A DNA stretch of 64,000 nt from Aridibaculum aurantiacum (GTDB lineage: Bacteria > Bacteroidota > Bacteroidia > Chitinophagales > Chitinophagaceae): contig NZ_JAFEWC010000002.1 of assembly GCF_017355875.1 (NCBI RefSeq), positions 434,001 to 498,000 on the forward strand. Reading direction: 5' to 3'. The notes under the pieces were generated by a model. That model was not told the origin of the DNA, made no database searches, and saw nothing but the letters and a program-made list of their open reading frames with translations. Below are positions 27,258-37,273 of this stretch, piece after piece (position 1 is the first letter of the stretch; each line of letters begins with the position of its first letter). Position numbers and translations under genes: made by a program.

Positions 27258-28790
27258 GTGGAGGCAACTGAAGAAAAGGAAGTAGTTACGACTGCAGAAA
27301 AATTAACCGAGCAAGATTCGTACAGTAAGATTTTTAAATCATCATTTCTAATTGGTGGTTCACAGGTCTTCAACATCATTATTGGGATAATCAAGAATAA
27401 AGCGCTGGCTGTTCTACTTGGTCCTGCAGGCATTGGCGTAATGGGTGTTTACATGGCTGTCTCCGGGTTAATCACTTCTACGGCAGGCTTGGGTATTGGA
27501 TCGAGTGGAGTCAGGCAGATTTCTGAATCAATAGCAGAGGGTAATGCAGGAAAGACCAGCTTCATTATCCGGTATATACGTAAGCTACTTTTGATTTCAG
27601 CCATCATTGCTGTGGTTGCAATGATAGCAACCAGTGAATATATAGCCCGACTATCTTTTGGCAATGAATATAAACCTGCTTACGTGGCGGGTATTAGCCT
27701 GGTATCTCTAATGGTTTTTTTTGAAACCCTAACTACAGGCGAAAAGGCTATACTGCAAGGGGCACGTCAACTACGACGGCTTGCCGTGGCACAGGTGGTG
27801 GGAGCAATGCTGGGAGCAGTAGGCAGTATCGCTATCGTGTATCTACTTGCGGATGCCGGCATCTCTTGGTTTTTAATTATCAGTTCATTCCTGCTCTTTG
27901 CGGTGTTCAGGTACCAGGCTGCCAAAGTGCCTGCTTCAGCCAAATCTGTATTACCACAAGAAATTGTACGAAGCGAGAAGAAACTCTTGATATCGCTTGG
28001 GTTGGCTTTTTTAGTTACTACCCTGGCAGGAAGTGTAGTGGCATATATACTGCGAGTGATCATTGTAGCAGAAGAGGGAGTTGATGGCGTAGGTATATAC
28101 CAGGCGGCATGGGGATTGGTGAACATGGGATTCAATGTTGTATTGATTGCTATGGGAACCGATTTTTACCCCCGGCTTGTAGCAGTAGCCAATGATAATA
28201 AGCAGGTGCGGCAAGCTGTAAATCAGCAAGTAGAAGTAACCTTGCTATTTGCGCTGCCAATCGTTTTGGGCTTGTACTTGTTGTCGCCAATTATACTGGA
28301 AATTTTCTTTTCACCTCAGTTTTTAGTGGGTACAGAATTGACCCGGTGGTTTGCACTTAGTTGTTTTCTCCGCGTGCTTTGCTGGCCGCTTGGTTATATT
28401 ATTATCGCCAAGGCTAAGAAAACGATGTTTGTCGTTACCAGTATTTTGTGGGAAATGGTTCATATTCCGATCATTTTCGTCTGTCTTCACTTTTGGGGCT
28501 TAAATGGAATTGGGATCTCTTATGTTATAGATTATTTGGTTGTGCTGGTAGGTGCAAGCTTCATCACTTATAAATACTTCAACTTTACCTGGAGCAACGA
28601 TACGTATAAGTCAGTTGCTATATCAGTTCTGCTTGTTGCAGGTATTGTTTTACTTAACGTGCTTCATGTGAAGCCGATTATTTTTTATTTAACTGGAGCA
28701 TTGCTGATTGGAATATCATTGTTTCGTATGGTTATCATTGCTCAAAAGAAACTGGGAATAAACCTTGTCAACTACATCAGGAGAAGGTAA
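27258..28790 (+). CDS. O-antigen translocase-type flippase (Wzx-like)
   Basis: A polytopic membrane protein (510 aa) of the O-antigen translocase branch of the MOP superfamily. It starts with a soluble 30-residue segment, then YSKIFKSSFLIGGSQVFNIIIGIIKNKALAVLLGPAGIG, a pattern characteristic of WzxE-like translocases. About 12-14 helices follow. It should flip the second repeat unit. I place the start at GTG 27258, as there is no earlier ATG in frame and the first internal Met is inside the membrane region. The GTG call is moderately secure because no ribosome-binding site is visible. Confidence 0.85.
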   Translation: MEATEEKEVVTTAEKLTEQDSYSKIFKSSFLIGGSQVFNIIIGIIKNKALAVLLGPAGIGVMGVYMAVSGLITSTAGLGIGSSGVRQISESIAEGNAGKTSFIIRYIRKLLLISAIIAVVAMIATSEYIARLSFGNEYKPAYVAGISLVSLMVFFETLTTGEKAILQGARQLRRLAVAQVVGAMLGAVGSIAIVYLLADAGISWFLIISSFLLFAVFRYQAAKVPASAKSVLPQEIVRSEKKLLISLGLAFLVTTLAGSVVAYILRVIIVAEEGVDGVGIYQAAWGLVNMGFNVVLIAMGTDFYPRLVAVANDNKQVRQAVNQQVEVTLLFALPIVLGLYLLSPIILEIFFSPQFLVGTELTRWFALSCFLRVLCWPLGYIIIAKAKKTMFVVTSILWEMVHIPIIFVCLHFWGLNGIGISYVIDYLVVLVGASFITYKYFNFTWSNDTYKSVAISVLLVAGIVLLNVLHVKPIIFYLTGALLIGISLFRMVIIAQKKLGINLVNYIRRR

Positions 28791-28797
28791 AACTGCA

Positions 28798-29802
28798 ATG
28801 GACATCATAATAAAATCTTTCAACAGGCCCTATTATTTAGAGCGTTGCATCAGGAGCATCATTTTATTCGTAAAAGGAGATTTTAAAATAACTGTACTGG
28901 AAGATGGAACTCCACCTGCATATTTAGATAAAATACAGGAGTTATTTCCGGACGTTGTTATTCTTCGGTCCAACGATTACCAAAAAAAATCTACTGCGCT
29001 AAAAGAACATGTAGAAAATGGTAAACCTTATGCTCTTTCATCTATACCGGTTAGGTGGTGGGTAAATGAGATACGTAAAGTCTCAGATATCTTCTTACTG
29101 TTGGAAGATGATATTTGGATTACATCGCCAGTGTCACTTACACAAGTAAAAGATGCGATGGTGACTAATAATATGGTCACGCTAAAGTTATCATGGCATG
29201 GTAACAAGAACATGGTAAGAGGTAAGAAAACACCAATAGGTAATGGACTAGAGGAGCTTGTTCCTTCACTACCTGCGAAAGGTGTAATGAAGTTTCTTTT
29301 TTACAACCCTTTCAAGATCATCTCTATCCTTACCAGGACAAAACTGCTTGACCGGAAACACGTAGTGCCTTTTTATAGTTTATATACAGTAGCTTCTGCT
29401 TTCTTTGATAAGAAGTATTGGCTATACTTATGGGATAATGCAGATGACCGGGTGAATGAATGGCAACAGCTTTATAAATCATTGGACTGGAGCGATCGGA
29501 ATAAAACATCAAGATATGGCAAGACAGCAGAGGAAGTAGCCAGGACATCTTTTATCACATCTGCTACCAATATGTTCAAGGATGTTGATCTTGATATATA
29601 CGCTTTCAATTATCACCTGAATGAAGAATGGTTGAAAGGTAACCTGGATGCGATGGAAAATTTCCCAATGGATTTTTCAGAGCAGTACCTCGGTTCACTG
29701 CTTGAGCATCAAAAGGATAAGCGATGTTTGCCAGGTGAGTGGTCCAAATGGATTGAACATTTTAAAGCACCTTACAAGAGCATAGGTTGTGTGGTAGAAT
29801 AA
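28798..29802 (+). CDS. Putative glycosyltransferase (GT-A fold)
   Basis: The protein (334 aa) begins MDIIIKSFNRPYYLERCIRS, a GT-A-like N-terminus. VLEDGTPPAYLDKI follows, then LLLEDDIWITSP (about 100-111), whose EDD forms the likely metal site. The frame extends upstream to a TTG at 28765 inside the flippase gene; ATG 28798 is preferred, 7 bp after the flippase stop. Only the first third is recognisable, so the donor sugar and exact family are open. Neighbours before and after are a flippase and another glycosyltransferase. Confidence 0.7.
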   Translation: MDIIIKSFNRPYYLERCIRSIILFVKGDFKITVLEDGTPPAYLDKIQELFPDVVILRSNDYQKKSTALKEHVENGKPYALSSIPVRWWVNEIRKVSDIFLLLEDDIWITSPVSLTQVKDAMVTNNMVTLKLSWHGNKNMVRGKKTPIGNGLEELVPSLPAKGVMKFLFYNPFKIISILTRTKLLDRKHVVPFYSLYTVASAFFDKKYWLYLWDNADDRVNEWQQLYKSLDWSDRNKTSRYGKTAEEVARTSFITSATNMFKDVDLDIYAFNYHLNEEWLKGNLDAMENFPMDFSEQYLGSLLEHQKDKRCLPGEWSKWIEHFKAPYKSIGCVVE

Positions 29803-29803
29803 T

Positions 29804-30736
29804 ATGAAGAATACACCACTGGTTTCAGTAATTGTCATTTCTTATAATTCGTCGAAGTATATTATTCACACTTTGGAAAGTATCAGGCGGCAAACCTATG
29901 GTAACATAGAATTGATTATATCTGATGATGGATCTAAAGATGATACTGTAGAAGTTGCAGCACGTTGGTTAGAAGATAACAAAGGTGCTTTTACTGCTAC
30001 CCGATTAGTGGTAGCAGAAAAAAATGGAGGATTGCCTGCCAATTGTCAAAGAGGTTTCAATGCTTCAACAGGTGACTATATTAAACTGATAGCTGCTGAT
30101 GATATTTTGATGCCGCGTTGCATTGAAAGTTTTATGAATACACTGCAGGCTAATAATGCTGATTTCGCATATTCAGCCGTTGAGATTATAGATGAACATA
30201 ACAAAGTAGTTGGAGGTGATACATCTTTTTATCCTTCTTTTTTTGGAACACTTACTACTAAGAGAAAGAAAGAGGTTTTTGCCAGGTATGCAGAGTTTTT
30301 AAATACACCTACCTGGTTTTATACAAGAGCATTGATAGAAAAGGTGGGAGGATACGAAACTTCATACAGAATTTTGGAAGATCATATTTTGTTGATGCGT
30401 GTTCTGCAGCTAGATGCAAAGCTGGTATATGTTGATCAACCCCTGGTTCAATATCGTGTTCATTCTCACTCGTCTATTGCAGCGCATAACAAAATTCTGC
30501 TGCAGGAACTAAAAAGGTCAAGGCATGAAGAGCGATGGGTTCATCTAAACAAGTGGAGCATTAAGAACCTGCTTTTTATGGCTGATGATTACCTGCATTA
30601 TTTATTTGCTCCAAGTAAGTTTAGGAAATTCCTGTATTTAACCCGTACAATCAACCCTGCTTTTTGGATGAAGTTGTTTATTAAGAATAAAGCAAACACA
30701 CCCGGAGTTCTTAAAATTAAAAAGATGTTCGGCTAG
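29804..30736 (+). CDS. Glycosyltransferase family 2
   Basis: Starts TPLVSVIVISYNSSKYI, with ELIISDDGSKDDTVEVA (about 40-56) and KLIAADDILMPRCIES (about 95-110). This is the typical GT2 pattern in a 310-residue enzyme, and AADD is the metal-binding motif. It starts immediately after the preceding stop (TAATATG). It probably adds one sugar of the second repeat unit. Confidence 0.88.
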   Translation: MKNTPLVSVIVISYNSSKYIIHTLESIRRQTYGNIELIISDDGSKDDTVEVAARWLEDNKGAFTATRLVVAEKNGGLPANCQRGFNASTGDYIKLIAADDILMPRCIESFMNTLQANNADFAYSAVEIIDEHNKVVGGDTSFYPSFFGTLTTKRKKEVFARYAEFLNTPTWFYTRALIEKVGGYETSYRILEDHILLMRVLQLDAKLVYVDQPLVQYRVHSHSSIAAHNKILLQELKRSRHEERWVHLNKWSIKNLLFMADDYLHYLFAPSKFRKFLYLTRTINPAFWMKLFIKNKANTPGVLKIKKMFG

Positions 30737-30759
30737 CCAAAACCGGCTATTGTGCAATT

Positions 30760-31821
30760 ATGTTTATTTACGTCTTCTTTTTTTTGGTAATTCTTTGTGG
30801 CGCTATTTTTATTTATGGCGCACCACAGCGGGCTATTTTCCTTTCCGTTATTTCGTTTGTGCTAATAATGCTATGCGGGTTACGTGGAGATGTTGATGGT
30901 GATTACTGGTCGTATATACTATCGTATCAGGGCGCAATTTCAGACCAGGAAAATTTGAATGTTGAATTTTCCTACAATGCCATATCCAAAATTGTAGATG
31001 CTGTTGTCGGTAATTTCAGTGGTGTGCTGTTTTTTTATGCTTTTGTTTCCATTAGCCTTCTTACGTATATAATTATAAAGTTTTACCACGCTAATATTTA
31101 CGTTTTCCTTGTTTACTACTCCTTTTACTTCTTCCTGCATCCAATGACGCAAATACGTGGGTCAATAGCAGCATCTGCTTTGTTGCTATCGCTGCAGTTT
31201 ATTTACAAAAAACAATTTTGGCTATTCCTGCTGGTGGTCATTGCAGGTGCATTTTTTCATGCTTCTACTTTGTTGATTCTTCCTTTTTACTTTATTGTCA
31301 ATCGCTTTCAGTTGAAGAATTCACATGCAATATGTATAGCTATCATTGCATTTGTTATAGGAAAGGTTTTTCACCCCTTCAACCTGTTGATGGGTCTGCC
31401 ACTGGGAGAGGGTTTGTATGTACTGAACAAGCTTGAGATGCATAAAAATACACTGGAGGGTGGTGTAGGAAACAGGACAGCAGATGTTTATATAATCATG
31501 GCTTTGCTAAAGCTGGGCTTTAATATTTTCCTGCGGTACAAAGCTGATCTTTTGCAAGAGCGGTTTAAATATTTCAGAACCTTCCTCACAGTACATTTTT
31601 GGGGATACGTTATATATCTACTATTATCGGATATGCATATTGTTAGCGCAAGAATTTCAGAACTGTTGGGTATTACCGAGATATTCCTGATACCAATGCT
31701 CATTGAAGTGTTTACACCAAAGTGGGCAGGTAAATCTATGGTCATCACTATGGCCGTATTCCAGTTGGTCATCAGTTTGTTCATTGTAAAGTTGGTTCGT
31801 CCTTATGAGCTTGGCATCTAG
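30760..31821 (+). CDS. EpsG-family polysaccharide polymerase (Wzy-like)
   Basis: A 353-residue membrane protein with about 10 helices. The LRGDVDGDYWSYILSYQ segment (about 43-59) corresponds to the conserved R-x-x-x-x-D-Y-x-x-Y region of EpsG-type polymerases. HPMTQIRGSIAASALL (about 127-142) is the second family signature, with Q-x-R. It is the expected polymerase of the second locus and differs in family from the O-antigen-ligase-like polymerase at 11033. The 3' end overlaps the next glycosyltransferase by 17 bp. Confidence 0.82.
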   Translation: MFIYVFFFLVILCGAIFIYGAPQRAIFLSVISFVLIMLCGLRGDVDGDYWSYILSYQGAISDQENLNVEFSYNAISKIVDAVVGNFSGVLFFYAFVSISLLTYIIIKFYHANIYVFLVYYSFYFFLHPMTQIRGSIAASALLLSLQFIYKKQFWLFLLVVIAGAFFHASTLLILPFYFIVNRFQLKNSHAICIAIIAFVIGKVFHPFNLLMGLPLGEGLYVLNKLEMHKNTLEGGVGNRTADVYIIMALLKLGFNIFLRYKADLLQERFKYFRTFLTVHFWGYVIYLLLSDMHIVSARISELLGITEIFLIPMLIEVFTPKWAGKSMVITMAVFQLVISLFIVKLVRPYELGI

Positions 31822-32911
31822 TACTAAAAGAAATATATACCTGGTGATCCCACAATTTAAAACTGGTGGAGGTAACCGGGTTTTTGTGGAATTGGCCAAT
31901 GTATTGGCGGAGGAGCATTCGGTTACTATTATCTTTCCTAACAATACGGAGGATAGTCATACATTTTTTGTATCACCAAAAATCAAGATCCAACCCATTG
32001 GTGCTATTGCATTAACTAAAAGTAAAAAGCTCATCAACCTTTTTCAGTGTATCCGTTACATCAATAGACACTGCAAGGATGGCAATGTGATCATTACAGA
32101 TCCATTTATGTGCTTGCTAGGCTTCATGATAAAAGTTCCAAGGCTCTATAGATTCGTGCAGGCCGATGATTATAGGATTTTTGATGATAAGATGATCCTC
32201 AAGAACGATCTAATGCTCGCTACTTACAAAAGGCTTTGTGAACGCAGTTATAGGTTCAGGATGAACTATATTTTCAACTCTTCCTACACCTATCAAAGAT
32301 TCATTGAGGTATCCAAAACATCTGTTCCATATTTATTGGTTCATCCTGCTCTCAACCACGATGTATTCAATAACCGCAACAGGATACCAGCTGGCACTAA
32401 TGCAAAGATCAATATAGCTCTCATAGCGCGTAAGCACCCATGGAAGGGATTTACTACCTTCCTAGAGGTTTGGAAGCAACTTGATGAAGAAGTAAAACAA
32501 AGCATCAACAAGGTATCTTTGATAAGTCATGATGACTTATCAAGCTTTCCTGTTGAACAATTTCAACTGGTAAAACCGCAGTCAGATCATGAGATAGCTG
32601 ACGTTATGCGGCAATCCGATATCTTCATATCTACTTCATGGTGGGAAGGATTTGGTTTACCACCATTGGAAGCTATGGCATGTGGCTGTGCAGTAATAAC
32701 ATCTAAATCTGGTGGCGTGGATGAATATGCGCGTGATGATAAAAACTGCCTGATGTATGAACCGAAAAACGTAGAACAACTTAAACAGGCGATTGAAAGA
32801 TTGCTTAAAAACAGGCACGAAATTTACTGCATTGCAAACGAGGGAGTGGAGTCTTCAAAACAATTTTCATGGACAAATTCTGCTCGCCAGCTTCTAGAAA
32901 TTATTCAATGA
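31805..32911 (+). CDS. Glycosyltransferase family 4
   Basis: GT-B enzyme (368 aa). KTGGGNRVFVELANVL is the N-terminal glycine-rich loop. The donor-binding half has STSWWEGFGLPPLEAMACGCAV (about 279-300), with the E-x7-E motif and the conserved GFGLPPLEA element. It overlaps the polymerase gene by 17 bp and the next glycosyltransferase by an ATGA. Donor and linkage are unknown. Confidence 0.9.
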   Translation: MSLASSTKRNIYLVIPQFKTGGGNRVFVELANVLAEEHSVTIIFPNNTEDSHTFFVSPKIKIQPIGAIALTKSKKLINLFQCIRYINRHCKDGNVIITDPFMCLLGFMIKVPRLYRFVQADDYRIFDDKMILKNDLMLATYKRLCERSYRFRMNYIFNSSYTYQRFIEVSKTSVPYLLVHPALNHDVFNNRNRIPAGTNAKINIALIARKHPWKGFTTFLEVWKQLDEEVKQSINKVSLISHDDLSSFPVEQFQLVKPQSDHEIADVMRQSDIFISTSWWEGFGLPPLEAMACGCAVITSKSGGVDEYARDDKNCLMYEPKNVEQLKQAIERLLKNRHEIYCIANEGVESSKQFSWTNSARQLLEIIQ

Positions 32912-33726
32912 TGACCGGAACACCTCTTCAGTTAACCGTATCAATTGTTTTATATGAAAGTAAGGCAACGGAAATAAAAGGTTTAATCAGCTCCCTTTTA
33001 GATACTTCTCTAAACATAAAGGTCTTCCTGGTCGACAACTCATCCACCGATCGTTTAAAAAGACTTGCTACAGACAAACGAGTTACCTACATATTCAATA
33101 ACAAAAATATTGGTTATGGCAGAGGGCATAACATAGGCATTTTTGAAAGTATTAAATCTGGTTCTCCTTACCACCTGGTGGTAAATCCGGATGTGGAAAT
33201 GGAAGGTGAGATACTTGAAAAGATGTACAACTTTATGGAGGAACACCCGGATGCCGGTTGTGTAGTTCCCAATGTTCTTTACCCTGATGGTAACAAGCAG
33301 TACCTGAATAAACTTTATCCAACTCCTTTCGACCTGATGATGAGGAGATTCCTACCTGAGAAGCTTTCTAAAACTTTCCCCCGCTTCGATAAATACGAAT
33401 TAAAGCACCTTGATAATGTGACCAGGCAGGTTCCTATAGCTTCTGGTTGTTTTTTATTTTGCAGAAATCTTGTACTGAAAGAAATAGGCGGCTTCGATTC
33501 GCGTTATTTTATGTATCTGGAAGATACTGATATGTGCAGGCGCATAAATGAAGTATCAAAAGTTATTTTTTGGCCAGAGATAGAAGTAATTCATGCATAT
33601 GCCAAAGGTTCTTATAGCAACCCTCGCTTGCTATTTTACCATATATCTTCTGCCATCAAATATTTCAATAAGTGGGGATGGCTTTTTGATGCAGAAAGGC
33701 GAAGAATTAACCGTCAATTCAAATAG
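32908..33726 (+). CDS. Glycosyltransferase family 2 (rhamnosyltransferase-like)
   Basis: I start this gene at ATG 32908, which overlaps the upstream stop as ATGA. A longer frame beginning at 32869 lies within the GT4 gene. The 272-residue protein has VFLVDNSSTDRL, NIGYGRGHNIGI and YHLVVNPDVEMEG (metal-site N-P-D). FDSRYFMYLEDTDMCRR follows, all as in WbbL/RfbF-type rhamnosyl and related transferases. It is the last glycosyltransferase before gmd. Confidence 0.87.
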   Translation: MMTGTPLQLTVSIVLYESKATEIKGLISSLLDTSLNIKVFLVDNSSTDRLKRLATDKRVTYIFNNKNIGYGRGHNIGIFESIKSGSPYHLVVNPDVEMEGEILEKMYNFMEEHPDAGCVVPNVLYPDGNKQYLNKLYPTPFDLMMRRFLPEKLSKTFPRFDKYELKHLDNVTRQVPIASGCFLFCRNLVLKEIGGFDSRYFMYLEDTDMCRRINEVSKVIFWPEIEVIHAYAKGSYSNPRLLFYHISSAIKYFNKWGWLFDAERRRINRQFK

Positions 33727-33802
33727 AACGGTTGATCATCTGCAAAAAAAATGCATCTTCACACGGTTTTTTTATCTGTAAAAAAAATAATGTATTCATA
33801 TA

Positions 33803-34915
33803 ATGTCTAAAAAAGCCCTAATCACAGGTATTACCGGCCAGGACGGAGCATACCTGGCGGAACTGTTGTTAAACAAAGGATACGAGGTTCATGGAACGAA
33901 GAGAAGAAGTTCTATGTTCAACACCGACAGGATCGATCACCTATATGAAGATCCGCATACGCCTAACCGCAGCATGATCCTGCACTATGGCGATCTTACC
34001 GACAGCACCAATCTAATCCGCATCATCCAGGAGGTTCAGCCGGATGAGATCTACAACCTGGCAGCAATGAGCCATGTAGCGGTAAGTTTTGAAACACCTG
34101 AATACACTGCCAATGCCGACGGTATAGGTACTTTGAGAATTTTAGAAGCTATCCGCATATTGGGCCTGACCGAAAAAACCCGCATCTACCAGGCATCTAC
34201 TTCAGAATTATACGGGCTGGTACAGGCGGTGCCTCAAAGCGAGACAACACCTTTCTACCCACGTTCTCCATACGCGGTTGCTAAGCTATATGCTTACTGG
34301 ATCACCGTAAACTACCGGGAAGCGTACGGCATGTATGCTTGCAATGGTATCCTTTTCAACCACGAATCACCTCTACGCGGCGAAACATTCGTAACACGTA
34401 AGATCACCCGTGGTGTAGCTAAAATAGCGCTTGGGTTGCAGGACATCCTGTACCTGGGTAATATGAATGCTAAGCGCGACTGGGGTCATGCAAAAGATTA
34501 TGTGGAAGCTATGTGGCGCATACTGCAGCAGGATACGCCTACTGACTATGTGATAGCTACCGGTGTAACTACCGAGATCCGCGAGTTTGTAAAGATGGCT
34601 TTTGCTGAAGCAGGAATTGAAGTTGCTTTCCGCGGCGAGCAGGAAAACGAAGAAGGTTATGTAGTAGCCTGCAATGGTGACTTCCAACTGGCTGAAGGCA
34701 CTGTAGTAGTAAAAGTTGATCCGCGCTACTACCGTCCTACAGAGGTGGAGTTGCTGATAGGTGACGCTACCAAATCAAAAGAAATATTGGGCTGGGAACC
34801 TAAATACACTGTACAGGAACTTTGTGCTGAAATGGTACAGAGCGATATCGACCTGTTCCGCCGCGAAGTGCTGCTGAAAGAAAGTGGATTTAGCATTAAG
34901 AATGAATTTGAATAG
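33803..34915 (+). CDS. gmd: GDP-mannose 4,6-dehydratase
   Basis: Converts GDP-D-mannose to GDP-4-keto-6-deoxymannose, the first step to GDP-L-fucose. [16 protein letters not shown] is the NADP-binding region. STSELYG supplies the Thr/Ser-Glu pair, [10 protein letters not shown] the Tyr-x-x-x-Lys, and NHESP is a Gmd hallmark. The length, 370 aa, is standard. It is followed, after a repeat-rich 162-bp spacer, by GDP-fucose synthase. The base composition is more GC-rich and codon use more regular than in the upstream glycosyltransferases, as for the other nucleotide-sugar genes from here to 40842. Confidence 0.95.
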   Translation: MSKKALITGITGQDGAYLAELLLNKGYEVHGTKRRSSMFNTDRIDHLYEDPHTPNRSMILHYGDLTDSTNLIRIIQEVQPDEIYNLAAMSHVAVSFETPEYTANADGIGTLRILEAIRILGLTEKTRIYQASTSELYGLVQAVPQSETTPFYPRSPYAVAKLYAYWITVNYREAYGMYACNGILFNHESPLRGETFVTRKITRGVAKIALGLQDILYLGNMNAKRDWGHAKDYVEAMWRILQQDTPTDYVIATGVTTEIREFVKMAFAEAGIEVAFRGEQENEEGYVVACNGDFQLAEGTVVVKVDPRYYRPTEVELLIGDATKSKEILGWEPKYTVQELCAEMVQSDIDLFRREVLLKESGFSIKNEFE

Positions 34916-35019
34916 CCGGGAAGGCGGTAGGCTTTAGGAGGCGTTAGGTTGTAGAAGTTAGGCATTACAGATGCGTGATGCTGGATAGCTGATCGAAGCA
35001 GGATAAGCCTAACAACTTC

Positions 35020-35068
35020 CAACTACCAACTACCATCTACCATCTCCTCACACCCCACACCCCATACC
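35020..35068 (+). repeat. Heptad-periodic C/A-rich leader tract 1
   Basis: Seven consecutive 7-nt units (CAACTAC twice, CATCTAC, CATCTCC, TCACACC, CCACACC, CCATACC) end 9 bases before the fcl start codon. An imperfect inverted repeat lies around it: TTAGGTTGTAGAAGTTAGGC near 34944-34963 against GCCTAACAACTTCCAACTACC at 35007-35027. Confidence 0.7.
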
Positions 35069-35077
35069 TCATATATA

Positions 35078-36013
35078 ATGAACAAAGAAGACAAGATCTA
35101 CATTGCCGGCCATCGTGGGATGGTCGGCAGTGCTATTAATAGAAAACTACAGTCCGAAGGTTATACCAACATCATTGTAAGAACATCTGCTGAACTGGAC
35201 CTGAGAAACCAGCAGGCAGTGTTCGATTTTTTTGATCAGGAGAAGCCGCAGTATGTTTTTCTTGCTGCCGCAAAAGTTGGAGGCATCAATGCTAACAACG
35301 TGTACCGCGCCGAGTTCCTGTACGACAACCTGATGATTGAAGCCAACATCATTCATGCTGCGCATCAGTCAGGTGTTACCAAGCTGTTGTTCCTTGGTTC
35401 TTCATGTATCTATCCAAAAATGGCGCCCCAGCCATTGAAGGAAGAAGCCCTGCTTTCAGGTTACCTGGAGTATACCAACGAGCCATACGCAATTGCCAAA
35501 ATTGCTGGTATCAAGCTTTGTGAAGCCTACCGCTCACAGTACGGCAGCAACTTTATTTCTGCCATGCCTACCAACCTGTATGGTCCTAACGATAACTACG
35601 ACCTGAAGAAAAGCCACGTATTGCCGGCGCTCTTGCGCAAGATGATCATGGCGAAAAGGAACAATGCAGAATCAGTAGAGATCTGGGGTACGGGTTCTCC
35701 AAAGAGAGAATTTTTACACGTAGACGATCTTGCAGAAGCTTGCATTTTCCTGATGTTGAACTACAACGACCCGCAGTTTGTAAACATTGGTACCGGTGAG
35801 GACATATCTATCTATGAGCTTACCGAACTGGTGAAAGAGATTGTAGGTTTTGAAGGACCGATCAAGACAAACCCGGAGATGCCGGACGGTACACCACGCA
35901 AGCTGATGGACGTTTCGAAGATCAACAACATGGGCTGGAAAGCTTCTATTTCTTTACGCGACGGCATAACATCCGTTTACAACGAAATCAAAGACCGCGA
36001 GTGGGATCAGTAG
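35078..36013 (+). CDS. fcl: GDP-L-fucose synthase
   Basis: Bifunctional 3,5-epimerase/4-reductase (311 aa) that completes GDP-L-fucose from the Gmd product. GHRGMVGSAI is the NADP-binding motif. SSCIYP and YAIAKIAGIK supply the catalytic Ser and Tyr-x-x-x-Lys. AMPTNLYGPNDNYD and the RKLMDVSK end are typical of the family. With gmd it indicates that GDP-fucose is one precursor of the second polymer. The 3' end overlaps the GTG start of the next gene by 13 bp. Confidence 0.94.
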   Translation: MNKEDKIYIAGHRGMVGSAINRKLQSEGYTNIIVRTSAELDLRNQQAVFDFFDQEKPQYVFLAAAKVGGINANNVYRAEFLYDNLMIEANIIHAAHQSGVTKLLFLGSSCIYPKMAPQPLKEEALLSGYLEYTNEPYAIAKIAGIKLCEAYRSQYGSNFISAMPTNLYGPNDNYDLKKSHVLPALLRKMIMAKRNNAESVEIWGTGSPKREFLHVDDLAEACIFLMLNYNDPQFVNIGTGEDISIYELTELVKEIVGFEGPIKTNPEMPDGTPRKLMDVSKINNMGWKASISLRDGITSVYNEIKDREWDQ

Positions 36014-37260
36014 GTGAGAAGCCACATCAGAAGCCTCGGCTGCTTATCATACTTAATAGGTTTGTAATTGGAGGCCAGGCAGTAGATACCATTCCGCTCG
36101 TTCATGAACTTCAAAAGGACTTTAATGTCCTGATTTTATACGGTGAAAAAGAAAAGGATGAAATAGAACCATCCTTTCTTTTGCACCAGTACCCCGGTCT
36201 TCAGCTGAAAAAGATCAGCCACCTAAGAAGGAGCATCAATCCTTTCATCGACATCATTGCCTTCTTTAGGCTGTACTTTACCATCTCCAAATTCAAAGCG
36301 CAAATTGTACATACGCATGGCGCTAAATCTGGTTTCTTAGGTAGGTTGGCCGCTTTCATTTCAGGCGTTCCCGTTATCATTCACACCTTTCACGGGCATT
36401 TTTTCCATTCTTATTTTTCAAAAAGAATTTCTAACCTGGTTGCCGCCGTTGAACGCATGGCCGGTAAAATAACCACGGCTGCTATCGCCTTAAGCGAAAC
36501 ACAAAAGCACGACCTGGTGCACGTGTATAAAGTTCTTCCGGAAAATAAGATAAGGGTGGTGCCACTTGGTTTTGCATACCCTTCTTCTGAAAATGGTGCC
36601 ACTTTAAGGAACAATTTCCGGCAGCAGTACGGCCTGCAGGAACCGGATATTGCAATTGGAATTGTTGGACGTATCGTTCCGGTGAAAGATCATTTCTTCT
36701 TTTTAGAAATAGTAGAAACTTATATGAAGAGCTATCCTGGCAGCAGGGTGGCTTTTTTTGTTATCGGCGATGGCGACCTGCGGCGGCAGCTTGAAGCTAG
36801 ATTGGCAGAAATAAGCATCAGCTATTCCAACTCCGCCATTAGTGATTATACGCGTGTAGTATTTACTTCCTGGCTGCAGGACATGGACATGGTGATGACG
36901 GGTTTAGATATCGTTGTTCTCACTTCTTTGAATGAAGGGACACCTTTATCTATGATAGAAGCACAATATTTTCGCCGCCCTGTAGTTTGTACTAATGTTG
37001 GTGGAGTAAAAGATACTATGGTAGATGGTGAAACAGGCTACCTGGTAGAAAACAGGAATACAGCTTCTTTTGTAGAAAAACTGCATAGGCTGGTAGAGAG
37101 CGAACAACTTCGAAGTGCTATGGGCGAGGCCGCTCATGCTTTTGTATTACAGAAGTTCTCTAAAACGAACGAGGTGAACATTACGAAAGAATTTTATCTT
37201 TCTTTGCTGCACCAAAAATTACCTACCACCAAAACCGTAGAAGCTGAAAAGCAGTTGTAA
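36001..37260 (+). CDS. Glycosyltransferase family 4
   Basis: GT-B enzyme (419 aa). RFVIGGQAVDTIPLVHEL is the N-terminal loop. THGAKSGFLGRLAAF and HTFHGHFFHSYF are conserved in WecA-locus-type GT4 transferases. The donor domain has IGIVGRIVPVKDH and LNEGTPLSMIEAQYFRRPVV, with the E-x7-E motif. It starts with GTG at 36001 inside the end of fcl, so a fucosyltransferase role is tempting, but the donor is inferred only from adjacency. Confidence 0.87.
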   Translation: MGSVGEKPHQKPRLLIILNRFVIGGQAVDTIPLVHELQKDFNVLILYGEKEKDEIEPSFLLHQYPGLQLKKISHLRRSINPFIDIIAFFRLYFTISKFKAQIVHTHGAKSGFLGRLAAFISGVPVIIHTFHGHFFHSYFSKRISNLVAAVERMAGKITTAAIALSETQKHDLVHVYKVLPENKIRVVPLGFAYPSSENGATLRNNFRQQYGLQEPDIAIGIVGRIVPVKDHFFFLEIVETYMKSYPGSRVAFFVIGDGDLRRQLEARLAEISISYSNSAISDYTRVVFTSWLQDMDMVMTGLDIVVLTSLNEGTPLSMIEAQYFRRPVVCTNVGGVKDTMVDGETGYLVENRNTASFVEKLHRLVESEQLRSAMGEAAHAFVLQKFSKTNEVNITKEFYLSLLHQKLPTTKTVEAEKQL

Positions 37261-37273
37261 AAGCAATATCTGA

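Noticed and set aside
30725-30757. Terminator-like hairpin between the GT2 and EpsG genes
   Set aside because: The TAGCC/GGCTA stem is only 5 bp and has no T run; the genes are likely co-transcribed.
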